From contig NZ_BNBR01000002.1 in NCBI RefSeq assembly GCF_014656055.1, positions 159,700 to 223,699 on the forward strand: a stretch of 64,000 nt of DNA. The letters run 5' to 3'. Positions 24,383-34,037 of the stretch are shown piece after piece. Source of the DNA: Streptomyces griseosporeus. Its GTDB lineage: Bacteria; Actinomycetota; Actinomycetes; Streptomycetales; Streptomycetaceae. A model generated the notes under the pieces. That model had not been told where the DNA came from and ran no database searches. It saw only the letters and a program-made list of their open reading frames with translations. The translations under genes and the position numbers were made by a program. Each line of letters starts with the position of its first letter. Position 1 is the first letter of the stretch.

Positions 24383-26689
24383 TCACGAGGGCATGGGCCG
24401 GGGAGTCCTCGGCTCCAGGCGGACCACGATTCCCTTGTACGTCGGCTGGTTGCTGTTCTCCGCCACGCTCTCCAGGGGCACGAGCAGGTTCGTCTCGGGG
24501 TAGTACGCGGCGGCGCAGCCGCGTGCCGTCGGGTACGGGATCACGCGGAAGTCCTCGGCGCGGCGCACGACGTCGTCGGCCCAGACGCTGACCAGGTCGA
24601 CGTTCTGCCGGTCGGCGAGGCCGAGTTCGGCCATGTCGTCCGGGTTCACGAGCACGACCCGGCGGCTGCCGTGGATGCCGCGGTAGCGGTCGTTGTCCGA
24701 GTAGGGGACGGTGTTCCACTGGTCGTGGGAGCGCATGCTCTGCAGCAGCAGGTGCCCCTCGGGGGCCTGCAGCCTCTCGGCGGTGTTGCGGGTGAAGAGC
24801 GCCCTGCCGACCCCGTTGGCGTACACGCCCTCGTTGACCGGGTTGGTGAGCGGGATGCCGCCGGGGCGTGTCACGCGCCGGTTGTAGTCGTGCAGACCGG
24901 GCACGACGCGGGAGATGCGGTCGCGGATCGCACCGTAGTCGGCCTCGAACTGCTCCCACGGGATGTCCGGTGTGCCGCCGAGCGTGCGGCGGGCGAGCCG
25001 GCTGAGGATGGCGACCTCGCTGAGCAGCAGCGGGGAGGCGGGTTCCAGGCGGCCGCGGGAGGTGTGCACCTCGCTCATCGAGTTCTCCACGGTCACGAAC
25101 TGCTCGCCGCTCGCCTGCATGTCCCGCTCGGTCCGGCCGAGGGTCGGCAGGATGAGCGCGGTCCGCCCGCACACCGTGTGGGAGCGGTTGAGCTTGGTGG
25201 AGATGTGGGCGGTCAGCCGGCAGGTGCGCACCGCCTCCTCGGTGACCGTGCTGTCGGGGGCGGCCCGGACGAAGTTGCCGGCCAGGCCGAGGAAAAACCT
25301 GACCCGGCCCTCGCGCATCGCTTTGATCGCCTTGACCGAGTCCAGTCCGTGGGCGCGCGGCGGGTCGAAGCCGAACTCCGCCTGCAGGGCGTCGAGGAAG
25401 GAGTCCGGCATCTGCTCCCAGATGCCCACCGTGCGGTCCCCCTGCACGTTGCTGTGTCCGCGCACCGGGCAGGCGCCGGTGCCCGCCCTGCCGACGTTCC
25501 CGCGCAGCAGCAGGAAGTTGACGATCTCCCGGATGGTCGGGACGGCGTGCCGGTGCTGGGTGATGCCCATGGCCCAGCACACGACGACCCGTTCGCTCGC
25601 CAGCACCTCGTCGCGGACCTGCTCGATCTCCTCGCGGGTCAGGCCGGTCGCGGCGAGGACGTCGCTCCAGCCGACGCCGCGGACGTGTGCGGCGAACTCG
25701 TCGAAGCCGCTGGTGTCGCTGCGGATGAAGTCGTGGTCGAGGACCTCGCCCGGCCGGGCTTCCTCGGCTTCCAGCAGCAGCCGGTTGAGGCCCTGGAAGA
25801 GGGCCAGGTCGCCGCCGGCGCGGAGGTGCAGGAACCGGTCGGCGATGCGGACGCCCGGTCCGATCACCCCGCGCGGCTTCTGCGGGTTCCTGAACCGGAG
25901 CAGCCCCGCCTCCGGCAGCGGGTTGACCGCGATGATCCGGGCGCCGTTGCGCTTGGCCTGCTCCAGCGCGGACAGCTGCCGGGGGTGGTTGGACCCGGGG
26001 TTCTGCCCGACGAGGAAGATCAGGTCGGCGTGGTGCAGGTCGTGCAGGCTGACGGTGCCCTTGCCGGTGCCGAGGGTTTCGTGCAGGGCGTAGCCGCTGG
26101 ACTCGTGGCACATGTTGCTGCAGTCGGGCAGGTTGTTGGTGCCGAGCGCCCGGGCGAACAGCTGCAGTACGAACGCGGCCTCGTTGCTGGCCCTGCCGGA
26201 GGTGTAGAAGACGGCCTGGTCGGGCGAGTCGAGCGAGGTCAGCTCCTCGGCCATGAGCCCGAAGGCGTCGCTCCAGCTGATCGGCTCGTAGAAGTCCGAG
26301 CCCGGCCGCTTCACCATGGGCTCGGTCAGGCGGCCCTGCTGGTTGAGCCAGGCGTCGGAGCGGCGGGCCAGCTCGGAGACCGGGTGCCCGCGGAAGAAGT
26401 CGGCGGTGACGCGCCGGGTCGTCGCCTCGTCGTTGATGTGCTTGGCGCCGTTCTCGCAGTACTCGTTGCGGTGCCGGTGTCCCGGGGCGGGGTCGGCCCA
26501 CGCGCAGCCGGGGCAGTCGATGCCGTCCACCTGGTTCATGGTCAGCAGCGTCCGGCCGGCCCGGAGGGGGGACGTCTCCGCCAGGGAGTACTCCAGGGCG
26601 TGCGCCACCGCGGGCACTCCCGCGGCCCACTCCTTGGGGGGAGTCACGGTCAGCGCCTCGTCCGGCTCCTCGCCGGGCGCGTTCTTCAT
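24383..26689 (-). CDS. YdeP-type molybdopterin oxidoreductase (FdhF-like)
   Basis: This is a 768-residue cytosolic molybdoenzyme alpha subunit. CPGCAWADP near residue 59 and CENGAKHINDEAT near residue 78 are the signature of the FdhF/YdeP subfamily, which lacks the full N-terminal iron-sulfur motif of formate dehydrogenases. FLVGQNPGSNHPRQL and AMGITQHRHAV are typical cofactor-binding segments. In E. coli YdeP is linked to acid resistance, but its reaction is not established. The ATG at 26689 follows GAGGCGATC. It is 32 bp after an SRPBCC gene, and the two probably form an operon. Confidence 0.9.
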   Translation of the reverse strand: MKNAPGEEPDEALTVTPPKEWAAGVPAVAHALEYSLAETSPLRAGRTLLTMNQVDGIDCPGCAWADPAPGHRHRNEYCENGAKHINDEATTRRVTADFFRGHPVSELARRSDAWLNQQGRLTEPMVKRPGSDFYEPISWSDAFGLMAEELTSLDSPDQAVFYTSGRASNEAAFVLQLFARALGTNNLPDCSNMCHESSGYALHETLGTGKGTVSLHDLHHADLIFLVGQNPGSNHPRQLSALEQAKRNGARIIAVNPLPEAGLLRFRNPQKPRGVIGPGVRIADRFLHLRAGGDLALFQGLNRLLLEAEEARPGEVLDHDFIRSDTSGFDEFAAHVRGVGWSDVLAATGLTREEIEQVRDEVLASERVVVCWAMGITQHRHAVPTIREIVNFLLLRGNVGRAGTGACPVRGHSNVQGDRTVGIWEQMPDSFLDALQAEFGFDPPRAHGLDSVKAIKAMREGRVRFFLGLAGNFVRAAPDSTVTEEAVRTCRLTAHISTKLNRSHTVCGRTALILPTLGRTERDMQASGEQFVTVENSMSEVHTSRGRLEPASPLLLSEVAILSRLARRTLGGTPDIPWEQFEADYGAIRDRISRVVPGLHDYNRRVTRPGGIPLTNPVNEGVYANGVGRALFTRNTAERLQAPEGHLLLQSMRSHDQWNTVPYSDNDRYRGIHGSRRVVLVNPDDMAELGLADRQNVDLVSVWADDVVRRAEDFRVIPYPTARGCAAAYYPETNLLVPLESVAENSNQPTYKGIVVRLEPRTPRPMPS

Positions 26690-26721
26690 CGGATCGCCTC
26701 TCGCTCACGCTGTCGCGGGCA

Positions 26722-27240
26722 TCAGCCGACCGGCCAGCAGGGCACCCCGCTCGCCTGTCGTTCCTCGTGCGTCCGCCGCAGGCGGCCGTTGCGGATGGTG
26801 CCCCGCCAGGCACCGCTCTCCGCCCCCAGTCCCTCGATGTACTCCTTGAAGCCCCGCAGCTCCCCGCGTACGACCCGGCCGGCCACCTTGGGCACGCCGG
26901 CGAGCAGCCCGGTGGCGCCGCGCGCGGCGATCTCCATCCGTACGGTGACCTGCGTACGGTCCACCGCCACGGCCTCGAAGACCACCTCGCCGCGGTGCGC
27001 GGGCCGCTGCCCGAGGCTGCGCCAGACCAGGTGGGAGTCGGGCTCCTGCTCCACGATCTCGGCCTCGAAGACGCCGTGCACGGGTCCGAGCGCGAGGGTC
27101 CACGAGGTGAGCGACGGCTTGATCTGGTCGACCTTCCTCACCGTCGTCATGAACCGGGGGAAGCTCTTGAACTGCGTCCACTGGTTGTACGCGGTACGCA
27201 CCGGGACCGCGATCTCGACCGTTTCCTCAACGCTGTGCAT
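26722..27240 (-). CDS. SRPBCC (polyketide cyclase/dehydrase-like) protein
   Basis: This is a 172-residue START/Bet v1-like protein. SVEETVEIAVPVRTAYNQWTQF at the N-terminus and the FPRFM segment are typical of the coenzyme-Q-binding COQ10/SRPBCC group found in actinobacteria. Such proteins hold a hydrophobic ligand in a central cavity; no catalytic residues can be assigned. The ATG at 27240 begins the conserved domain directly. The gene is immediately upstream of the YdeP-type molybdoenzyme, suggesting they act together in a stress response. Confidence 0.85.
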   Translation of the reverse strand: MHSVEETVEIAVPVRTAYNQWTQFKSFPRFMTTVRKVDQIKPSLTSWTLALGPVHGVFEAEIVEQEPDSHLVWRSLGQRPAHRGEVVFEAVAVDRTQVTVRMEIAARGATGLLAGVPKVAGRVVRGELRGFKEYIEGLGAESGAWRGTIRNGRLRRTHEERQASGVPCWPVG

Positions 27241-27576
27241 GGCCCACCCGTCCTCAGGCGCCGTTCGCCCCAGTCTCACCACTCCCCCGGCCCTTCGCCA
27301 CACGGCGCGGACCGCACGGGCGGCCGGTGCCCCGCAGGGCGCCCGGCTGCCCCGCCGGACGCGGCTACCCCGCCGGGCGCGGCCCAATCCGTCGGGACCA
27401 CATCTCAGCCGACACCGGGCCGCTCATCTGTGAGATAGCACCCTCCGAGGAGCACCCCTGATTGGCAATGTGCCCCGTGGGAAGTCGGAGGTGCACAGCC
27501 CGCCTCCGCCGGACCGGCGGAGCCGGCCGATTTCCGGGTGAGGCGGCCAGCGCTCACCCGCCACGTAAGGAGTGCC
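27241..27576. other. 336-bp divergent intergenic region
   Basis: This region lies between the SRPBCC and carboxylate-amine ligase genes. It contains two hairpins: CTCCGCCGG/CCGGCGGAG at 27504-27522, and GGGTGAG/CTCACCC at 27536-27559 just before the ribosome site at 27567. The second could hide or pace the ligase leader. No small gene was seen. Confidence 0.5.
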
Positions 27577-28764
27577 GTGACCGTTCGCATCGGGGTGGAA
27601 GAGGAGTTCCACATCGTCGAGGTGGAGACGGGCCTGCTCGCGCCGCGAGCCGACATCATGCTCGAGAGGCTCCCCGCAGGCACGTTCACGACCGAGTTGC
27701 AGCAGGCGACCATCGAGTCGAACAGCGGCGTCCATGATTCCCTCGACGGCCTGTACGACGATGTGACCAGTACCAGACGCCGGCTCGATGCCGCGGCGAG
27801 CGCGCATGGGCTCGCCGTGGTGGCCGCCGGTACCGTGCCACTGGCCCGCATGCAGGACACCCGCCCGACCTCCGGGCGCCGCTATCGCCGCATGGTCGAC
27901 GCCTACGGGCTGATCGCCGACGAGCAGCTGATCTGCGGCACCCACGTCCACGTCGACGTGCCGGACCGCGACCTCGCGGTGCGCCTCATGTGCGAGGTGG
28001 CCCCGTGGCTGCACGTCCTGCTGGCCCTGTCCGCCAGTTCCCCCTTCTGGCTGGGCGCGGACACCGGCTACGCCAGCTGGCGGACCATGGTGTGGCAGCG
28101 CTGGCCCACCGCCGGCCCCGCCGGGTGCTACGCCGACGCCGCCGAGTACGACGCGGCCGTACGGGACCTGATCAACTCCGGTGTCATCAGCGACGCGGGA
28201 ATGATCTACCACGACATCCGGCCCTCCGCCCACCAGCCGACCCTCGAACTGCGCATCTGCGACGCCTGCCCCCGACCGGAGACGGTGCTGCTGGTCGCCG
28301 GGCTCTACCGCGCCCTCGTGACCGAGGCCCGTGAGCGGCTGGAGGCGGCCGACGCGCCCGCCTGCCCGGGCCGGCACGAATGGCTGCGGGCCGCGTCCTG
28401 GCGGGCCGCCCGGTCGGGCCTGGAAGGGACCCTGATCGACCCCGGAACCGGACGTGAGGCGCCCGCGGCCGAGGTCGTACGGCGGCTGCTGCGGCGGGTG
28501 CGCCCGGCGCTGGAGGCCGCCGGGGACTGGCCCGCGGTCCGGGATCTCGCGGAGCGCGCCCTGGCGAGCGGCAGCGCCGCCCACCGCATGCGCCGCGCCG
28601 CCGCCGAGGACGACCTGCTCGCCTGCACCGATCTGGCGATCGCGGAGACCCGGGGCGACGACCGCCCGCGCCGACGGCCCGCTCCCGCCCGGCCCCTCAC
28701 CTCCCCCGGCCGGCCGGTCGGCCGCCCGTCCGGGGCCGCCTGGGCCAACACCGCCGGCCGCTGA
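27577..28764 (+). CDS. GCS2 family carboxylate-amine ligase (YbdK-like)
   Basis: This 395-residue enzyme is of the glutamate-cysteine ligase 2 family, which forms an amide between a carboxylate (usually the gamma carboxyl of glutamate) and an amine with ATP. TVRIGVEEEFHIV at the N-terminus and ICGTHVHVDVPD near residue 120 are the metal- and ATP-binding signatures, and LELRICDACP follows near 225. The GTG at 27577 is chosen because AAGGAG lies just before it. It is the first gene of an apparent operon with an NAGGN-type amidotransferase and an S9 peptidase. It may supply the dipeptide that the amidotransferase converts. Confidence 0.9.
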   Translation: MTVRIGVEEEFHIVEVETGLLAPRADIMLERLPAGTFTTELQQATIESNSGVHDSLDGLYDDVTSTRRRLDAAASAHGLAVVAAGTVPLARMQDTRPTSGRRYRRMVDAYGLIADEQLICGTHVHVDVPDRDLAVRLMCEVAPWLHVLLALSASSPFWLGADTGYASWRTMVWQRWPTAGPAGCYADAAEYDAAVRDLINSGVISDAGMIYHDIRPSAHQPTLELRICDACPRPETVLLVAGLYRALVTEARERLEAADAPACPGRHEWLRAASWRAARSGLEGTLIDPGTGREAPAAEVVRRLLRRVRPALEAAGDWPAVRDLAERALASGSAAHRMRRAAAEDDLLACTDLAIAETRGDDRPRRRPAPARPLTSPGRPVGRPSGAAWANTAGR

Positions 28765-28914
28765 ACCGCGGCCACGACCGTATTCGTTCCTGTTGCGAAG
28801 GAGATGCACCACCGTGTCGATCAGTCCGGGCCACATACCGGCGGGCGGTCCGCCGCGTCCCACACCGCCGCACGTGCTGTGCGCGCACCACGGACAGCGG
28901 GGAGGTGGTTCCCG

Positions 28915-30696
28915 ATGTGCGGCCTGAGCGGAGAGATGCGTTTCGACGGCACGCGTCCGGACCTGGCGGCCGTCGAGCGGATGAACGACCGGCTCGCCCC
29001 CCGCGGACCCGACGGGGAGGGGGTGTGGTCACAGGGCGCCGTCGCGCTGGGACACCGCCGCCTGAAGATCATCGACCTGTCCGAGCGCGGGGCGCAGCCC
29101 CTGACCGAGGCCGAGCAGGAGATCACCGGTGTCTTCAACGGGTGCATCTACAACTACCAGGAGCTGCGCGCGGAACTGAGGGCCCTCGGCCACCGGTTCC
29201 GGTCCACCTCCGACACCGAGGTCGTCCTCGCGGCGTACCGGCAGTGGGGTACCGCCTGCGTCGACCACTTCCACGGCATGTTCGCCTTCGCCCTGGTCGA
29301 GCACCGGACCGGCCGCCTGATCCTGGGCCGCGACCGGCTCGGCATCAAGCCCCTGTACCTGGCACGGACTCCCGGGCGGCTGCGCTTCGCCTCCTCGCTG
29401 CCCGCGCTGCTCGCGGCCGGCGACGTGGACACCTCGCTCGACCCGGCCGCCGTGCACCAGTACCTCAGCTGGCACGCGACCGTCGCCGCCCCCCGGACCG
29501 TGCTGGCGGGGGTGCGCAAGCTTCCCCCGGCGACCGTGCGGGTCGTCGAGCCGGACGGCACCCACCGCGACCACCGCTACTGGCAGCCGTCGTACACGCG
29601 CCGCCCCGAGCACGCCGGCATGGGCCCCACCGAGTGGCGCGACGCCGTCCTGGACGCCCTGCGCACCGCCGTACGGCGGCGGATGGTGGCCGACGTCCCG
29701 GTCGGTGTCCTGCTGTCCGGAGGACTGGACTCCAGCCTGATCGTGGCCTTGCTGGCCGACGAGGGGCAGCGCGACCTCGCGACGTTCAGCGTCGGCTTCG
29801 AGTCCGAAGGCGGCGACGAAGGGGACGAGTTCCGCTACTCCGACCTGGTCGCCAGGGAGTTCGCCACCGACCACCAGCAGCTGGTGGTTCCCTCGCAGCG
29901 CGTCTCGGCGGCCCTGGACGCGGCGGTCGCGGCGATGAGCGAGCCGATGATGAGCCATGACGTGGTCGCCTTCCATCTGCTGTCCGAGCAGGTGTCGAAG
30001 AACGTCAAGGTCGTCCAGAGCGGGCAGGGCGCCGACGAGGTCTTCGCCGGCTACCACTGGTACCCGGAGCTGGCGGCCGCGGCCCGCGAGGACGAGCCGG
30101 ACCGGTACGCCGAGGTGTACTTCGACCGGTCGCACGCTGACCTCGCCGCGATGCTGCAGCCCGACATGCTGCCGGCCGAGGACGTCTCCGGCCGGTTCGT
30201 GCGAGAGCACATGGCGGAGCCGGGGGCCGAGACGGCGCTCGACGCCGCCCTGCGCCTCGACACCCATGTCATGCTGGTGGACGACCCGGTCAAGCGGGTC
30301 GACAACATGACGATGGACTGGGGCCTGGAGGCCCGCGTGCCGTTCCTGGACCACGAGCTGGTGGAGCTGGCGGCCGCCTGCCCGCCGGAGCTGAAGCTGG
30401 CCGACGGCGGCAAGGGCGTCCTGAAGGAGGCCGGCCGCAAGCTGCTGCCGAGCGAGGTGGTCGACCGCCCCAAGGGCTACTTCCCGGTCCCGGCGATCAC
30501 GCACATGGCCGGGCCCGTGCTGGACCGGGTACGTGCGGCGCTGGGCGCCCCGGAGGCCAAGCGGCGCGGACTCTTCCGGGACTCCTACGTCGCCGAACTC
30601 CTGGCGGCCCCCGACCGGCACCGCACCAAGCGCGGAGCGAACGCACTGTGGCAAGTGGCTTTGCTGGAGATATGGCTGCAGACGCACGGAATCTGA
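28915..30696 (+). CDS. N-acetylglutaminylglutamine-type amidotransferase (AsnB family)
   Basis: This is a 593-residue asparagine-synthetase-like enzyme. The N-terminal class II glutaminase begins directly at the catalytic cysteine, MCGLSGEMRFDG, with FNGCIYNYQELR further on. The C-terminal synthetase has the pyrophosphate loop LLSGGLDSSL and SGQGADEVFAGY. The sequence matches the subgroup that makes N-acetylglutaminylglutamine amide, a dipeptide osmoprotectant. The usual partners of that pathway, a GNAT/ATP-grasp synthetase and an M42 peptidase, are absent. A GCS2 ligase and an S9 peptidase occupy those places. GGGGAGG precedes the ATG. The S9 gene overlaps its end by 49 bp. Confidence 0.9.
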   Translation: MCGLSGEMRFDGTRPDLAAVERMNDRLAPRGPDGEGVWSQGAVALGHRRLKIIDLSERGAQPLTEAEQEITGVFNGCIYNYQELRAELRALGHRFRSTSDTEVVLAAYRQWGTACVDHFHGMFAFALVEHRTGRLILGRDRLGIKPLYLARTPGRLRFASSLPALLAAGDVDTSLDPAAVHQYLSWHATVAAPRTVLAGVRKLPPATVRVVEPDGTHRDHRYWQPSYTRRPEHAGMGPTEWRDAVLDALRTAVRRRMVADVPVGVLLSGGLDSSLIVALLADEGQRDLATFSVGFESEGGDEGDEFRYSDLVAREFATDHQQLVVPSQRVSAALDAAVAAMSEPMMSHDVVAFHLLSEQVSKNVKVVQSGQGADEVFAGYHWYPELAAAAREDEPDRYAEVYFDRSHADLAAMLQPDMLPAEDVSGRFVREHMAEPGAETALDAALRLDTHVMLVDDPVKRVDNMTMDWGLEARVPFLDHELVELAAACPPELKLADGGKGVLKEAGRKLLPSEVVDRPKGYFPVPAITHMAGPVLDRVRAALGAPEAKRRGLFRDSYVAELLAAPDRHRTKRGANALWQVALLEIWLQTHGI

Positions 30697-33134
30697 CCGG
30701 CGAGTCCCTCGCGGTACGGCCGCCCGACTCCGGCCCGACCGGGGCCGGGCGGCCGTCCCCCGCCCCTCTCGCACGGACCGTCCCCCCACCCCCGCCCCCG
30801 TCGGCACCGGCCCCGGACGGCCGTACCGGCGCGTTCGCCGCGCCCGCCCGCGTTCCGCTGCCGAACGCCTCCGGGCCGCGCGAGGCGACGACGCGGCTCA
30901 TCGCGCACGGCTGCTGGTATCCCTCGGCCGACCCGTCCGGCACCCGCGTCGCCTTCATCTGCGACCGCGGCGGCGTCCCGCAGCTGTGGACGGGTCCCGT
31001 CGACGGCGAGGCCGTACGCCTGCTCGACGACGGACCCGACCCCGTGACCGAGGTGTCCTGGTCGCCCGACGGCCGCTGGATCGCCTACACCGCGGCCCCC
31101 GGCGGCGGTGAGCACACCCGGGTGCTGTGCGTCCGCCCCGACGGCAGCGACCGGCACATCCTCGCCGGAGCCGAGCCGGGCACCTCCGCCCACCTGGGCT
31201 GCTGGGCGCACGACGGGTCGGCCGTCGCGGTCACCGTCGCGGTCCCCACCGCCGCACCCGCCCCGGACGCCGCCACGGAGGCCGCCGCGCCCGGCCCCGG
31301 CCCGGCAGACGCCCACCTGCCGGCTCCGTGGCAGGGCCGTACGGCCGACACACGGCTCCTCGGCCCGGCACCGCACACAGGCCCAGGGCCCGGGCTGCCG
31401 TCCCCCCAGCTCACGGTGGGGACGGCGGTGATCGGCGCCCCGGGCGGCAGTACCACACCGGCGGCCGCGTTCGGCGACGGTCTGTCGGCCTACCTCGTCG
31501 ACCCCGACGGTGTCGCCGCGCCCGTCCTGCTCGCCGTCGAGAAGGACGCGGCGACGCTCCGCGTGTGCGACCTCAGCCGCGACGGCACGCTCGCGCTGCT
31601 GCGCCGGGGACCTCGCGGCCGGCGCGAGGCCGTCGTCCTGCGCACCGCCGACCATGTGACGACCTGCGTGATGCCGGTGGCCGACGGCGACCCGTGGATC
31701 GGCGGCTTCTCACCCCGCGCGGACGTCCTGTGGCTGCGCAGCAACGCCCACCGGGAGTTCGCGGTCCTCCTCGCCGCGGAGCTCGACCCGGAGGGACAGC
31801 CGCGGGGCTGGTCGGAAGCCGCCTCGCGCGAGGGCATCGACCTCGAACTGCTGCGGTGCGCCCGCGACGGCGTCTCCGCCGTGCTGGCCTGGAACGTCCG
31901 GGGCATGAGCGAGGTGGAGGTCCTGGACACGAGCGCGGCGGGCGGGCTGTCGACGGACGCGGGTCCGTCCGGTGGTCCGGCGGCGGGCGCGGAAACGACC
32001 GGCGGGCCGGGGGCGGACCCGGCCGGTCGGCCAGTGGTGGACGCGTCCAGTCGGCCAGTGGTGCCAGTGGTGGACGGGTCCGGCCCGCCGGGGGCAGACG
32101 CGGGCACGTCCCGCCGCCCCTGGCAGGACCAGGGCTCCCCCGCTCGGCCCGGGGCGGACACCCACCGGTCGTCCCGGTCCGTGTCCCTGCCGCACGAAGT
32201 GGTCACCCGCATCACGGACGCCGGCCCTCGGCTGCTGCTGGCCCTGTCCGGGTCCCGCCGTCGCCCCGGCATCTGGTGGCTGCCCGACGGCGCGACCCCG
32301 GTGCGCACCCCGTGGTCGTCACGCGACGAGGACGCCGTTCCGCCTGGCCGCCCGCCCGTACGGCCGGTCCCTCTGCGCCCCACCGCCCGGGACGGGCTGC
32401 AGCTGAACGGCTGGTACTACCGTGCGCCGGGCCGCGCCCCCGGCGAACCGGCGCCCTGTGTCATCCATCTGCACGGCGGCCCCGAGGAACAGGAACGCCC
32501 CGTCCTCAACCCGCTGTACCACGAGATCCTCGGGCGCGGACTGGACGTCTTCGCCCCCGACGTCCGCGGGTCCTCCGGCTACGGCCGGTCGTTCGTCGAC
32601 GCGGACCTCGGCCGGGGGCGGTTCGCCGCGATCGACGACGTGGCGGACTGCGCGGCCCACGCCGTGCTGGCCGGCCTGGCCGATCCCGCCCGGCTGGCGG
32701 TGATGGGGCGTTCGTACGGCGGCTATCTCACCTTCGCCTCCCTGGTCTGGCATCCGGACCTGTTCCGCACCGGGGTGGCGGTGTGCGGCATGTCGGACCT
32801 CGCGACGTTCTTCGAGGGCACCGAACCCTGGATCGCCCAGTCGGCGGCCCACAAGTACGGCCACCCCGAACGCGACCGTGAACTGCTGCGGGCGCTGTCC
32901 CCGATGAGCCGCATCGACGCGCTGCGGGCACCGGTGCTCGCGGTGCACGGGGAACACGACAACAACGTGCCGCCGGGTGAGTCGGAGCAGTTCGTCCGGG
33001 CGGCGCGCGAGCGCGGTGTGACCGCCGAACTGCTCACCCTGCTCGACGAGGGACACGAGTTCCTCCGCGCCGACAACCGCCGGCTCTTCCGTCGTGCCGC
33101 CGCCGACTGGCTGCAACGGCACCTGAGCGTCTGA
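30648..33134 (+). CDS. S9 family (prolyl oligopeptidase-like) peptidase
   Basis: This is an 828-residue cytosolic serine peptidase. An N-terminal beta-propeller (about 90-420: WYPSADPSGTRVAFIC, VSWSPDGRWIAY) guards a C-terminal alpha/beta hydrolase (about 585-828). The catalytic triad is the serine in GRSYGGY, the aspartate in GEHDNNV and the histidine in DEGHEF. Residues about 435-500 are a Pro/Gly/Asp-rich low-complexity insert absent from typical members. The GTG at 30648, inside the amidotransferase gene, has GGAG 10 bases before it; an ATG at 30672 is possible but has poor spacing. As third gene of the operon it may trim or recycle the dipeptide product. Confidence 0.87.
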   Translation: MASGFAGDMAADARNLTGESLAVRPPDSGPTGAGRPSPAPLARTVPPPPPPSAPAPDGRTGAFAAPARVPLPNASGPREATTRLIAHGCWYPSADPSGTRVAFICDRGGVPQLWTGPVDGEAVRLLDDGPDPVTEVSWSPDGRWIAYTAAPGGGEHTRVLCVRPDGSDRHILAGAEPGTSAHLGCWAHDGSAVAVTVAVPTAAPAPDAATEAAAPGPGPADAHLPAPWQGRTADTRLLGPAPHTGPGPGLPSPQLTVGTAVIGAPGGSTTPAAAFGDGLSAYLVDPDGVAAPVLLAVEKDAATLRVCDLSRDGTLALLRRGPRGRREAVVLRTADHVTTCVMPVADGDPWIGGFSPRADVLWLRSNAHREFAVLLAAELDPEGQPRGWSEAASREGIDLELLRCARDGVSAVLAWNVRGMSEVEVLDTSAAGGLSTDAGPSGGPAAGAETTGGPGADPAGRPVVDASSRPVVPVVDGSGPPGADAGTSRRPWQDQGSPARPGADTHRSSRSVSLPHEVVTRITDAGPRLLLALSGSRRRPGIWWLPDGATPVRTPWSSRDEDAVPPGRPPVRPVPLRPTARDGLQLNGWYYRAPGRAPGEPAPCVIHLHGGPEEQERPVLNPLYHEILGRGLDVFAPDVRGSSGYGRSFVDADLGRGRFAAIDDVADCAAHAVLAGLADPARLAVMGRSYGGYLTFASLVWHPDLFRTGVAVCGMSDLATFFEGTEPWIAQSAAHKYGHPERDRELLRALSPMSRIDALRAPVLAVHGEHDNNVPPGESEQFVRAARERGVTAELLTLLDEGHEFLRADNRRLFRRAAADWLQRHLSV

Positions 33135-33190
33135 CAGTCAGGGGCAGTGGGCCACGCGGTGGAGTGCGGGAGAAGCGGTTCGTATACCTG

Positions 33191-33988
33191 TCAGCTCCGG
33201 GTGCTCAACCGGTCGATCTCGGCGAGCAAGCGGTCCACGTGCGGACGTACCTGGGCCCGCAACGCCTCGTTCCAGCGCTCCTCGGAGTAGGGGCAGTCGA
33301 GATAGAGCTGCCTGGCGTGTTCCAGGACGGGGCGGTGTTCCGGCGGGAGCCGGGCGAGGGCCCAGTCCGCGGCAGCGTCCTTCGACCTGATCTGACCGGT
33401 GGCCAGTGTGGTCCAGATGCGTGCGAGGGTCAGCAGGACGTTGCGGGTGTCGCCGTCCAGGTTGTCGAGCAGGTCGGGGATGCCTGCCACGCTCGCCCGG
33501 ACCAGGTCGGAGTGCGGGACCGAGCCGAGGACCTGTGCCGGCCGCGGGCCGGTGAGAGGGTGGTCGCCGGTCAGCACCATGGTGATCAGCAGAGCCAGAT
33601 CGGGCATGGGCGCCGGCTGGGGGACCTCCCCTGCCTCGTACTCGTCTCGCAGCCACTCGCCGTACAGGAAGTCGCAGGTGGGAGGGTACCTCCACGGCTG
33701 GACCTCGGACTGGACGACCACGATGAGCTCGACCGGACGGACTCCGTTCCGCGAGCCGGAGATGCCGAGCAGTCCACCGAGGAGCGCCCGTCGCCCCCGC
33801 TCGTCCATCGACCGCCGGGAGACGACGAGCACGTCCACGTCGCTGGCCGGCCTGAGCTCACCGAGCACGGCAGATCCGTGAAGATAGGTACCGATGACAT
33901 CCCCGCCCAGCACCCCGCCGGCCACTGCCACGATCTCTTCGAGCTGATTCACCGCGTCAGTGTGTCCTGTTGTCCGGTCCGACGGCAC
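33191..33988 (-). CDS. AadA-like aminoglycoside (3'') adenylyltransferase
   Basis: This 265-residue nucleotidyltransferase closely resembles ANT(3'')-I enzymes that adenylylate streptomycin and spectinomycin. The N-terminal motif HGSAVLGELRPASDVDVLVV carries the metal aspartates. ELIVVV holds the likely catalytic base, followed by PWRYPP. The C-terminal helical domain has RNVLLTLARIWTTLATGQ and KDAAADWALARLP, nearly matching AadA. There are no integron or transposon features around it, so it looks like a resident chromosomal version. The GTG start at 33988 gives the usual AadA N-terminal length but has no clear ribosome site; a GTG 12 codons later is the alternative. Confidence 0.88.
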   Translation of the reverse strand: MPSDRTTGHTDAVNQLEEIVAVAGGVLGGDVIGTYLHGSAVLGELRPASDVDVLVVSRRSMDERGRRALLGGLLGISGSRNGVRPVELIVVVQSEVQPWRYPPTCDFLYGEWLRDEYEAGEVPQPAPMPDLALLITMVLTGDHPLTGPRPAQVLGSVPHSDLVRASVAGIPDLLDNLDGDTRNVLLTLARIWTTLATGQIRSKDAAADWALARLPPEHRPVLEHARQLYLDCPYSEERWNEALRAQVRPHVDRLLAEIDRLSTRS

Positions 33989-34037
33989 GGCATCAAGGCT
34001 CGGCTCACCGGTCCGCCGCCACCGGCCGAGGTGCGCG

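Noticed and set aside
24317..27433. 1038-codon plus-strand open frame opposite the YdeP and SRPBCC genes
   Set aside because: It has no recognisable domain and is explained by the GC-rich third positions of the minus-strand genes.
33191..33988. Integron cassette origin of the AadA-like gene
   Set aside because: No integrase, attC-like site or other cassette is visible and base composition matches the surroundings.
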